Shown here: positions 1 to 5,058 of the stretch, one piece after another
Layout of the letters: the number at the start of each line of letters is the position of its first letter
How positions within the stretch are numbered: position 1 is the stretch's first letter
DNA from: an uncultured Eubacteriales bacterium
GTDB taxonomy: Bacteria > Bacillota > Clostridia > Christensenellales > Borkfalkiaceae
DNA: 5,153 bases
NCBI GenBank assembly: GCA_949745625.1
Contig: CATJZR010000015.1
Coordinates: 1 to 5,153, forward strand
Direction of reading: 5' to 3'
Program-made: the position numbers and the translations under genes
Notes under the pieces: model-generated
Told to the model about the DNA's origin: nothing
What the model saw: only the letters and a program-made list of their open reading frames with translations
Database searches by the model: none

Positions 1-272
1 GCCGTGCGCTTAAAAAAGTAAATATCCCCGACGGAGTGAAGAGTATAAGCGGCAACGCGTTCGGTTCTTGCAGTGCGCTTGAAAGTATAACTATCCCCGT
101 AAGCGTGACAAGTATCGGTTTTCATGCGTTCATGAACAGCTCTGCACTCACTTCGATTAATTTCGAGGGAACAAAGGCGCAGTGGACGGCAATAAGCAAA
201 GGCGAAAGCTGGGATAAAGATACCGGTGAATATACGATTCACTGTACCGACGGCGATATTGCGAAAAGTTAA
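1..272 (+). CDS. BspA-like leucine-rich repeat protein, C-terminal end (5' truncated)
   Basis: The frame is open from position 3 and enters from outside the window, so this is the last 89 residues of a longer protein. Two tandem 23-residue repeats are visible, encoded at 6-74 and 75-143, each starting A-L-(K/E) and continuing with I-P and a later A-F. A third, diverging unit begins at 144. This pattern is the LRR_5 (BspA/TpLRR) type found in surface or secreted proteins of gut bacteria. The end (F-E-G-T-K-A-Q-W, then Y-T-I-H-C-T-D-G-D-I) resembles the usual closing cap of such proteins, so the C-terminus looks natural rather than broken. A GTG at 36 is not a believable start, because it falls inside a repeat. 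Secretion signal, anchor and ligand cannot be judged because the N-terminal part is missing. A terminator follows 13 bases after the stop. Confidence 0.85.
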   Translation, partial: RALKKVNIPDGVKSISGNAFGSCSALESITIPVSVTSIGFHAFMNSSALTSINFEGTKAQWTAISKGESWDKDTGEYTIHCTDGDIAKS

Positions 273-285
273 ATTGCGGAATAGT

Positions 286-312
286 AAAAAGACGGCTTTT
301 GCCGTCTTTTTT
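286..312 (+). terminator. Rho-independent terminator, able to work in both directions
   Basis: An 11-bp perfect stem (286-296 with 301-311) encloses a TTTT loop. It is flanked by A-rich sequence on the left and a T6 run on the right. It ends transcription of the LRR protein gene. The A-run on the left becomes a U-run on the minus strand, so it could also stop leftward transcription coming from the promoter at 736-763. Confidence 0.88.
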
Positions 313-335
313 CTTTGCATACATAAATGAAATAC

Positions 336-359
336 CCCTCCGCGCAACCGCACGGAGGG
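336..359 (-). terminator. G/C-rich hairpin, possible 3' end of the leftward transcript
   Basis: The arms CCCTCCG (336-342) and CGGAGGG (353-359) pair perfectly. On the minus strand the stem extends by a U-G, a G-C and a C-G pair to about 10 bp with a GGUU loop. The sequence after it on the minus strand (GTATTTCATTT) is T-rich but not a clean U-run, and the plus-strand side (AATTTATTT) is similar. It may be a weak terminator in either direction or a 3' stabilising hairpin of the leftward RNA. The stronger terminator at 286-312 lies just beyond it. Confidence 0.5.
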
Positions 360-438
360 AATTTATTTACAAATTATTAAGTTTTACGAAATCATTTCAG
401 TTATCGGCGCACAATGGCGTAAGCGGTTAAAAAACCTT

Positions 439-469
439 GCAGCTTTCTTTTGCGCAACTTAAAAGCTGC
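439..469 (-). terminator. Hairpin with downstream T6 on the minus strand
   Basis: GCAGCTTT and AAAGCTGC (439-446 and 462-469) form a perfect 8-bp stem with a 15-base loop. On the minus strand it is followed by AAGG and then six T (429-434). The four-base gap before the T-run makes it a less than ideal intrinsic terminator. It may end a shorter form of the leftward RNA (about 300 nt) or act as an internal attenuator. Confidence 0.4.
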
Positions 470-524
470 TTAAACTATACCGTTTTCGGGGTCAGATTTC
501 AACCTCTGAAAAGTACATCGGAGT

Positions 525-566
525 TTACCTTCCTTTTCCTTCTATTACGTGAGCAAAGTAAATCAT
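525..566 (-). CDS. Possible 13-residue peptide MIYFAHVIEGKGR
   Basis: A perfect AGGAGG (575-580, read on the minus strand) lies 8 bases before an ATG that opens 13 codons and a TAA. The spacing and strength of this ribosome site are as good as those of the real genes here. The start codon lies in the four-base loop of an AAGTAAA/TTTACTT hairpin, so initiation could depend on RNA folding. A second very short frame (492-518, MYFSEVEI) follows with GGAAGG 9 bases upstream of its ATG. No downstream gene is available for these to act as leader peptides. They may be fortuitous purine-rich RNA elements. Confidence 0.25.
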   Translation of the reverse strand: MIYFAHVIEGKGR

Positions 567-735
567 TTTACTTACCTCCTGCAATATGCTATCCGTAGTA
601 TTTCCTTTTGCGGCTTAATGTCGCCCAAAATGCCTTGACCCGCTTTCGCGGCTACTTATATTTCATAATAGCTTACTCCCCTTATTAATGTTGGTACCTA
701 ACATTTTCTGTAAGTTATTTTCCTTTTGTACCTTT

Positions 736-763
736 ATTATAGCATGGATTTTTCGTTTGTCAA
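736..763 (-). promoter_or_regulatory. Sigma-A promoter, leftward, for the candidate RNA
   Basis: Read on the minus strand, TTGACA (763-758) and TATAAT (741-736) are both perfect consensus hexamers separated by 16 bp. Predicted start is near 729. It is divergent from the antiporter promoter and has an A/T-rich upstream flank. Nothing recognisable as an ordinary protein gene lies downstream. Confidence 0.75.
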
Positions 764-810
764 TACCTTTATAAAAAATTTCTTAAAAATTTTTTTATAG
801 CGTAAATTGC

Positions 811-839
811 TTAACATTATTATAAAATTAGCATATAAT
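811..839 (+). promoter_or_regulatory. Sigma-A promoter for the antiporter gene
   Basis: TTAACA (811-816), a 17-bp spacer and a perfect TATAAT (834-839) predict a start near 846. That leaves a leader of only about 27 bases before the gene, too short for a riboswitch. The A/T-rich stretch upstream (773-795) could act as an UP element. Confidence 0.78.
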
Positions 840-861
840 GTCTAAGTTAAAATATTTTTAC

Positions 862-866
862 GGGAG
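862..866 (+). promoter_or_regulatory. Ribosome binding site that decides the antiporter start
   Basis: GGGAG abuts the ATG at 867 with no spacer, but lies 6 bases before the in-frame ATG at 873. The second ATG is therefore the likely start, and the first codon pair (Met-Asp) of the longer frame is probably not translated. Confidence 0.7.
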
Positions 867-872
867 ATGGAT

Positions 873-2276
873 ATGGTTGAAGGAGTATTTCACATTGACA
901 GCGGACTGGGGTTTGCAATTATACTTGCAATAATACTTTTATTTACAAAAGTATTGGGCCTTGTTTTCAGGAGAATAGGACTTCCGCAGGTTTTGGGATA
1001 CATAATAGCGGGCATAATAATAGGTCCCGCCATATTCGGCGAGCTTTGCGGATTTTCGCTTATCGGCCTCAACAAGGCGAACGGTACCGCAAGCTATAAG
1101 GCGCTGTTTCTTCTTAACGGCACAGGGGAGGGCGGCGTGTTCTCGATGGGTACGGACGGACTTGCTATATTCTCGAAAATCGGCGTTCTGCTGTTAATGT
1201 TCTCGACCGGGCTTGAAACCAACTTGCAGGAGCTTAAAAAGACGGGGCTGGTCGCAACGCTTGTCGCGTGCGCGGGCGTTGCCGTGCCTATGGTGCTCGG
1301 AGTGCTTATTTCGTTGCCGTTTGCAAATCTCGGACTGGGTACCGAGAATATTTACAACTGTATTTTTATCGGTGCAATTCTTACGGCCACGTCGGTTGCC
1401 ATAACGGTTTCGGTTTTAAAAGAGCTTGGCAAAATAAGCTCGAAGCTCGGTACAACGATAGTGTCCGCAGCTATTATCGACGACATTATAGGTATAGTCG
1501 TGCTGTCAGTTGTTACGGGAATTGCAAAGTCGGGCGACGCGGGCGATTTAACGGGCTTTGCCTGGTTCAAGGCGCAATGGTGGGGTACGATTATAATGAT
1601 AATCGCGTTCTTCATCGTGGCTATAGGTATCGGCTTCGGCGTTGCGTATCTGTTTAAATGGCTGGATAAAAAGTGGCCCTCGACTCACCGTATTCCCATT
1701 TTCTCGCTTGTTGCTTGCTTCTTCTATTCGTGGCTTGCCGAAGAGGTTTTCGGTGTTGCGGACATCACCGGCGCATTTCTTGCGGGCGTCGTTCTCTCTA
1801 CGTCGCACAGGGCAAGTGAATATACGGACAAGAAAATCGAAGTCAACGCCTATACAATGTTCGGACCGGTGTTCTTTGCGAATATAGGTATAAGCAATAT
1901 TTCCTTCCTCGGTCTGAACGGAATGATTTTCCTGTTCGCATTCCTTGCGGTATTGATGGGACTTATAGGAAAAGTCGTCGGTTGCGGCGCCGTTGCCAAG
2001 GGTTTTAAATACAGTTGGCGCGAAAGCGGAATTGCAGGCGTCGGAATGATGGCGCGCGGCGAGGTTGCACTGATAGTGACGGCAACCGCACTCGACGCGG
2101 GGCTGCCCGCGGTGTTTATGATAATGACGGTGCTTCTCATTCTCGTATCTTCCATACTTACGCCCATACTTTTGAAATTGCTGTATAATAAAGAAAAAAC
2201 GCCGCCCGCGGACGGCGGAACGGCGGCGGAAGAACCTGCGGCGGAACCCGCTGCTTCGGAAGCAAGCGGACAATAA
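873..2276 (+). CDS. CPA2-family cation:proton antiporter (Kef/NapA-like membrane domain)
   Basis: A 467-residue polytopic inner-membrane protein that should exchange Na+ or K+ for H+. Numbering from the ATG at 873, the hallmarks are G-L-P-Q-V-L-G-Y near 36-43 leading into G-I-I-I-G-P (47-52), S-T-G-L-E (111-115), and the broken-helix T-A-T-S-V-A (171-176). The adjacent acidic pair D203-D204 sits in A-I-I-D-D-I-I-G. A-D-I-T-G-A-F-L-A-G follows at 296-305, F-F-A-N-I-G at 334-339 and A-R-G-E-V-A-L at 394-400. In studied CPA2 proteins a DD pair goes with electrogenic exchange, which is an inference here. Hydrophobic segments suggest 12 or so helices. There is no C-terminal RCK/TrkA-N domain, only an Ala/Glu/Pro-rich tail (about 441-467), so nucleotide- or glutathione-gated Kef regulation is unlikely. 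An alternative start at 867 adds two residues. No terminator follows, so transcription may run into the broken gene downstream. The exact ion is unknown. Confidence 0.93.
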   Translation: MVEGVFHIDSGLGFAIILAIILLFTKVLGLVFRRIGLPQVLGYIIAGIIIGPAIFGELCGFSLIGLNKANGTASYKALFLLNGTGEGGVFSMGTDGLAIFSKIGVLLLMFSTGLETNLQELKKTGLVATLVACAGVAVPMVLGVLISLPFANLGLGTENIYNCIFIGAILTATSVAITVSVLKELGKISSKLGTTIVSAAIIDDIIGIVVLSVVTGIAKSGDAGDLTGFAWFKAQWWGTIIMIIAFFIVAIGIGFGVAYLFKWLDKKWPSTHRIPIFSLVACFFYSWLAEEVFGVADITGAFLAGVVLSTSHRASEYTDKKIEVNAYTMFGPVFFANIGISNISFLGLNGMIFLFAFLAVLMGLIGKVVGCGAVAKGFKYSWRESGIAGVGMMARGEVALIVTATALDAGLPAVFMIMTVLLILVSSILTPILLKLLYNKEKTPPADGGTAAEEPAAEPAASEASGQ

Positions 2277-2327
2277 AAAGATTAAATGAATAGTTTAAGG
2301 TATAAACCCGAATATTCCGAGCAGTAA

Positions 2328-2570
2328 TTGTTTTTTTTAAAAGAAACGGCTAATCTTGTTCATATAACTTCTGACATTTTTCTTGAAATAGCAAAGCTGT
2401 TTGAAGAAGAGAGCGTCGATATGGAAAAGCTGAATAAGCTTATCAATAAGACATATACCGTTATGCTGACAGAGGACGGGCATCTTATCGGTCCGGCAGG
2501 TATGGATAAGGAAGGATATATCAATATTTTTGCCGTTTGCGCTCTATGCCTATTCGATAACCTTGATTGA
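2328..2570 (+). pseudogene. N-terminal fragment of a probably frameshifted gene, unknown function
   Basis: I do not recognise this protein. The frame from 2328 would need a TTG start with no ribosome site, directly after a TAA. The same frame is also open from an ATG at 2286 and is interrupted only by that TAA at 2325-2327. An internal ATG at 2421 has a purine-rich stretch upstream and is the best remaining start. The predicted peptide is mostly helical and charged, then enters a hydrophobic stretch (Y-I-N-I-F) where it overlaps the next frame. The natural continuation of that stretch lies one base over, in the frame that ends at 2859. The two pieces together would give about 175-190 residues. 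It could be a genuine short protein of 50-80 residues, but start signals are poor. Confidence 0.42.
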
Positions 2571-2859
2571 AAAACGCAAGTACAGAAGATTGCATTCCGA
2601 CCCGAATGTGCGGTGCGCGCGGGGTAAAATAGTTCACGGTGATAAAGCATTTAAAAGCGGCAACAAAATGCGCTTTTACTGTGTCTTTAAAGACGGCAAA
2701 GAAAAACGGGAAGTGTTGTTGCCACACCGTTCGGCTTCAAATCTCGTCAAATCATGGAAAACTTCGGTTACGGTAGTATTTACTCCGACGGAAGCGGCAG
2801 TGCTTGTAAAGAAAGGGGATTATCCCGATAAATTCGTGTTCAAGCATTACAGAAACTAA
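2530..2859 (+). CDS. Hypothetical protein, likely the C-terminal part of a frameshifted gene
   Basis: I do not recognise this protein. The reading frame is open from 2470 and ends at 2859. The only candidate starts near the front are TTG codons (2530, 2563) without a clear ribosome site. The first 15 or so residues (L-P-F-A-L-Y-A-Y-S-I-T-L-I) are hydrophobic and followed by E-K-R-K-Y-R-R, which looks like a membrane helix with a positive inside flank. The rest looks like a compact soluble beta-rich domain, with F-Y-C-V-F-K-D-G-K near the middle and V-T-V-V-F-T-P later. The hydrophobic start continues smoothly from the frame ending at 2570 if one T of the T5 run at 2527-2531 is removed. A terminator follows the stop by 3 bases. 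Coding nature of the distal part is likely. Whether a full protein is made is doubtful. Confidence 0.55.
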   Translation: MPFALYAYSITLIEKRKYRRLHSDPNVRCARGKIVHGDKAFKSGNKMRFYCVFKDGKEKREVLLPHRSASNLVKSWKTSVTVVFTPTEAAVLVKKGDYPDKFVFKHYRN

Positions 2860-2862
2860 TAT

Positions 2863-2891
2863 AAAAATCACGGCGGTTGCCGTGATTTTTT
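2863..2891 (+). terminator. Bidirectional Rho-independent terminator
   Basis: A 12-bp perfect stem (2863-2874 with 2879-2890) has a GGTT loop, with A5 on the left and T6 on the right. It sits exactly between two convergent genes, ending the rightward frame at 2859 and the leftward gene at 2894, so it can serve both. Confidence 0.9.
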
Positions 2892-2893
2892 AA

Positions 2894-3124
2894 TTAATGT
2901 GAAAGTATCCAGCCTTTTACGTCTTCGCGCGCTATCGGAATTATATTTTCGCATGTATACTTTGATGAAATTCCGCCGTAGGTGTACACAAAATATTTAC
3001 CGTCGCTCGTTATATATAAGGTCTCTTCATAGCCGCAAGGGTCGCCGGGGACACCGTAGGTGAATTTTTTATCGACTGTTGAACTCAGTGTGTCGTAAAC
3101 GACACCGTCGATTTCCTTTTGCAT
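2894..3124 (-). CDS. Small conserved-looking hypothetical protein (76 aa)
   Basis: An intact small gene with AGGGAG (3134-3139 on the minus strand) 9 bases before its ATG, its own upstream promoter and a shared terminator. The protein has no signal peptide or membrane segment. Its order of motifs is V-V-Y-D-T near residues 8-12, E-T-L-Y-I-T-S-D-G-K-Y-F at about 34-45, Y-G-G-I-S-S-K-Y at about 49-56, then I-I-P-I, and a C-terminal W. From memory this resembles a widespread family of small Bacillota proteins with the pattern LY-(K/R)T-(K/D)G-(N/K)-(Y/F)-F, GG-xSKY and IxPLTxEEAxxW, often of unknown role and sometimes found near helix-turn-helix or mobile genes. I could not check that resemblance. 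It carries no catalytic motif I can name. It stands alone rather than in an operon. Confidence 0.72.
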   Translation of the reverse strand: MQKEIDGVVYDTLSSTVDKKFTYGVPGDPCGYEETLYITSDGKYFVYTYGGISSKYTCENIIPIAREDVKGWILSH

Positions 3125-3164
3125 AAATTCACACTCCCTATACAGTTTTGATAACTGCTTTTGA

Positions 3165-3194
3165 ATTCTATCACAATTCCGCAGCGCAAGTCAA
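3165..3194 (-). promoter_or_regulatory. Promoter for the 76-aa protein gene
   Basis: On the minus strand TTGACT (3194-3189) and TAGAAT (3170-3165) are separated by 18 bp, with a TG dinucleotide one base before the -10 hexamer (extended -10). Predicted start is about 3158, giving a leader of roughly 34 bases that includes the ribosome site. Confidence 0.6.
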
Positions 3195-3281
3195 ACCGAA
3201 TTGCTTTTGCGTGCACCCGCATATAATTTATGTTAATAAATAAATATTAATGTTATAACGCATAAAAAAATAACGCAACAA

Positions 3282-3301
3282 GTCAAGTAAAATTACTTGA
3301 C
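3282..3301. promoter_or_regulatory. Perfect palindrome overlapping the ylxM -35 box, putative operator
   Basis: GTCAAGTAA (3282-3290) and TTACTTGAC (3293-3301) are exact reverse complements around a central AA. The right arm contains most of the TTGACA -35 hexamer (3297-3302), so a dimeric repressor bound here would block RNA polymerase. No regulator gene is visible in the window and I cannot name the factor. Confidence 0.5.
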
Positions 3302-3325
3302 AAAACCGCAACCGACGGCTATAAT
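3297..3325 (+). promoter_or_regulatory. Consensus sigma-A promoter of the ylxM-ffh-rpsP operon
   Basis: TTGACA (3297-3302), a 17-bp spacer and TATAAT (3320-3325) match the ideal promoter at every hexamer base. The expected start point is about 3331-3333, only a few bases before the ylxM ATG at 3337, so the mRNA would have almost no leader. Confidence 0.88.
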
Positions 3326-3336
3326 TTAAAAGGTAA

Positions 3337-3672
3337 ATGGATAAGCTTTCTTTTATCGGGCTTTGGGACGCCTATTCCGGGCTGCTTACCGAAACCCAGC
3401 AGGAAATTACTAATTTGTATTTCAACCTCGATTTGACCGTTTCGGAAATCGCAAAGGAAAAGGGGATAAGTCGGCAGGCGGTGTCCGAATGCCTCAAAGG
3501 CTGCAAGGCGCAGCTTGAAGAATACGAGGACAAGCTTCGTCTTTTCGGGCGTATTCGCAGGGTCGGCGACGGGATTGCGGACGCGGCAAAGTGGGCGGAT
3601 TCGTTCGCCGAAGCTCACCCCGAGCACGCCGCCGAGGTGTGCGAGCTTAAAAAAATACTTCAAAGAGGTTAG
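3337..3672 (+). CDS. ylxM: YlxM-family SRP-associated DNA-binding-like protein
   Basis: A 111-residue protein of the YlxM/p13 (UPF0122) family, whose gene stands next to ffh across Bacillota. It folds like the C-terminal helix-turn-helix part of sigma factors. In related species it is described as associating with the SRP and influencing its GTPase cycle. The N-terminal L-W-D-A-Y-S-G-L-L-T-E-T-Q (9-21), the helix-turn-helix around 33-53 with S-E-I-A-K-E-K-G-I-S-R-Q-A-V, and L-E-E-Y-E-D-K-L (60-67) match the family closely. The remaining 45 residues form a more variable helical tail. The start at 3337 is supported by this alignment, although the ribosome-site-like AAAGG lies only 3 bases upstream and mostly before the predicted transcript start. 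Its stop is 2 bases before the ffh ATG, and the ffh ribosome site lies within its last codons, which implies translational coupling. Confidence 0.93.
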   Translation: MDKLSFIGLWDAYSGLLTETQQEITNLYFNLDLTVSEIAKEKGISRQAVSECLKGCKAQLEEYEDKLRLFGRIRRVGDGIADAAKWADSFAEAHPEHAAEVCELKKILQRG

Positions 3673-3674
3673 TT

Positions 3675-4985
3675 ATGGGCGCGTTTTCTTCGTTATCCGA
3701 AAGATTAAATCATATTTTCTCTAAGCTTACCAAGCGCGGAAAGCTGACCGAGCTTGAGATAAAGGGCGCAATGCGAGAGGTTCGCGTCGCGCTTTTGGAA
3801 GCCGATGTCAATGTAAAGGTTGCAAAGCAGTTTTGTTCCGATGTGTCGGAAAAGGCGGTCGGGCAGGAAATTTTAAAGAGCCTTAACCCGGCGCAACAGG
3901 TCATAAAAATAGTCAATGACGAGCTTATCGCGTTGATGGGCTCATCCAACCAAAAGCTCAACGTATCGCCAAAGCCTCCCACGGTAATAATGATGTGCGG
4001 ACTTCAGGGCGCGGGCAAGACAACGCTTTGCGGAAAGCTTGCCGTCAATCTTAAAAAGAACGGTAAAAAGCCGCTGCTCGTCGCGTGCGATATATACCGT
4101 CCGGCGGCGATAAATCAGCTTAAAGTCGTCGGAAAAAACGCAGGCGCGGAGGTTTTCGAAAAGGGAACGCAAAGTCCCGTAAAGACAGCTCAGCAGGCGG
4201 TAGAGCACGCAAAGTCGATGGGGTACGATACCGTAATAATAGATACGGCGGGTCGTCTTGAAATAGACGAGGCGCTGATGCAGGAGCTTGAAAATATCAA
4301 AAAGGGCGTCGACGTGTCGGAAATTTTACTTACTGTCGACAGCATGATGGGACAGGTCGCTGTAAACGTGGCTAAGACCTTTAACGAGAGGTTGGAGGTT
4401 ACGGGCGTAATTTTGACAAAGCTCGACGGAGATACCCGCGGCGGCGCGTGTCTTTCGATAAAGGCGGTAACCGGCAAGCCGATAAAGTTCGTCGGCGTGG
4501 GCGAAAAGCTGACTGATTTAGAGCCCTTCTATCCCGACAGAATGGCTTCGCGTATACTCGGTATGGGCGACGTTCTGACTTTAATCGAAAAGGCGCAGGA
4601 GGCGGTTTCCGAAGAGCAGGCGAAGGCGTTGCAGAAAAAAATGTTCGAAAACACCTTTACGTTGGAGGACTATCTCGTCCAGTTCGAGAGCATGAAAAAG
4701 ATGGGCGGCGCGCAGGCGATACTGGCAATGATGCCCGGCGTAGGCGGCAAGGTAAAGGCAGAGGATATTGACGAGGACAAAATCGAGCGGACAAAGGCGA
4801 TTATACTTTCTATGACAAAGCGCGAACGTGCCGAGCCCGCTATAATAAACTCGTCGCGCAAAAAGCGCATAGCTTTGGGCAGCGGGACCAGCGTACAGGA
4901 AATCAATCAGCTTTTAAAGCAGTTCGAGCAGACCAAGCAGGTTATGAAGCAGCTAAAAGGCGGAAAAAGAAGATTGCCGTTCTAA
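3675..4985 (+). CDS. ffh: Signal recognition particle GTPase Ffh (SRP54)
   Basis: A complete 436-residue Ffh, the protein subunit of the bacterial SRP. It binds signal sequences of nascent membrane proteins at the ribosome and, through GTP-driven pairing with FtsY, hands them to SecYEG. The order is N domain (about 1-90), G domain (about 100-295) and M domain (about 325-436). GTPase motifs are all intact: G-L-Q-G-A-G-K-T-T (109-117), D-I-Y-R-P-A-A (139-145), D-T-A-G-R (190-194), T-K-L-D (248-251) and G-V-G-E-K (274-278). The M domain carries the SRP RNA-binding S-R-K-K-R-I-A-L-G-S-G (394-404) and a finger loop near 338-360. The methionine-rich tail is short and ends in R-L-P-F. AGAGG lies 6 bases before the ATG, inside the end of ylxM. 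Length is normal for the family. The SRP RNA gene itself is not in the window. Confidence 0.98.
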   Translation: MGAFSSLSERLNHIFSKLTKRGKLTELEIKGAMREVRVALLEADVNVKVAKQFCSDVSEKAVGQEILKSLNPAQQVIKIVNDELIALMGSSNQKLNVSPKPPTVIMMCGLQGAGKTTLCGKLAVNLKKNGKKPLLVACDIYRPAAINQLKVVGKNAGAEVFEKGTQSPVKTAQQAVEHAKSMGYDTVIIDTAGRLEIDEALMQELENIKKGVDVSEILLTVDSMMGQVAVNVAKTFNERLEVTGVILTKLDGDTRGGACLSIKAVTGKPIKFVGVGEKLTDLEPFYPDRMASRILGMGDVLTLIEKAQEAVSEEQAKALQKKMFENTFTLEDYLVQFESMKKMGGAQAILAMMPGVGGKVKAEDIDEDKIERTKAIILSMTKRERAEPAIINSSRKKRIALGSGTSVQEINQLLKQFEQTKQVMKQLKGGKRRLPF

Positions 4986-5044
4986 ACTGCTTCAAGAAAA
5001 GTGTATAACACGAAATATCAATAACAAATAAATTTTTTATATAT

Positions 5045-5049
5045 AGGAG
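5045..5049 (+). promoter_or_regulatory. Ribosome binding site of rpsP
   Basis: AGGAG sits 9 bases before the ATG at 5059. The 73-base spacer after ffh is A/T-rich with no terminator or convincing promoter, so rpsP is probably co-transcribed with ylxM and ffh. Confidence 0.75.
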
Positions 5050-5058
5050 AAAACAAAA

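Larger units (their letters stand above)
336..729 (-). ncRNA. Candidate structured RNA of unknown family
   Basis: I do not recognise this RNA. A strong minus-strand promoter would start transcription near 729, and no protein-coding gene lies downstream before the hairpins at 439-469, 336-359 and 286-312. The transcript would therefore be roughly 300-440 nt. Complementary segments in minus-strand order include CTTAC with GTAAG around an AATGTT/AACATT hairpin. GCTAT with ATAGC and, inside it, GTAG with CTAC enclose two hairpins: CCGC-GAAA-GCGG and TTTTGGGC paired with GCC(G)CAAAA. TATTGC with GTAATA surrounds AAGTAAA/TTTACTT. GCAGCTTT with AAAGCTGC is followed four bases later by a T6 run. Individual 4-6 bp matches arise by chance, so the promoter plus the succession of stems is the argument. 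Landmarks of tmRNA, RNase P, SRP RNA and 6S RNA were not seen. It could instead encode tiny peptides. The 3' end is uncertain. Confidence 0.42.

Noticed and set aside
600..729. Manganese-sensing yybP-ykoY riboswitch, suggested by GGGGAGTA on the minus strand near 672-680
   Set aside because: Only the 5' hallmark matches. I see no 3' partner like CAAGACCUU and no transporter gene downstream on that strand.
336..729. tmRNA, RNase P RNA, SRP RNA, 6S RNA or T-box leader
   Set aside because: No tRNA-like T-arm or Ala-tag frame, no RNase P or SRP conserved cores, and no T-box antiterminator sequence were found. The length and layout also do not fit 6S RNA.
2202..2218. CCGCC/GGCGG hairpin near the antiporter 3' end as a terminator
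   Set aside because: It is inside the coding sequence of the Ala/Glu/Pro tail and has no T-run after it.
1548..2273. Long open frame (241 codons) on the minus strand
   Set aside because: It lies wholly antisense to the antiporter, is rich in Arg/His/Cys as expected of a shadow frame, and has no start signals.
2521..2535. Programmed ribosomal frameshift at the T5 run
   Set aside because: Joining the frames needs a +1 (or -2) shift, while a T-run favours -1 slippage. No stop-codon-linked +1 motif like that of prfB is present.
3255..3277. Direct repeat ATAACGCA (3255-3262 and 3270-3277) as regulator binding sites
   Set aside because: It is two short copies 15 bases apart in A/T-rich DNA, with the stronger palindrome next to it. 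There is not enough to call it.
4986..5058. Separate promoter or terminator between ffh and rpsP
   Set aside because: Only a 4-bp GTGT/ACAC match and A/T-rich sequence are present. No hexamer pair with proper spacing and no hairpin with a T-run were seen.
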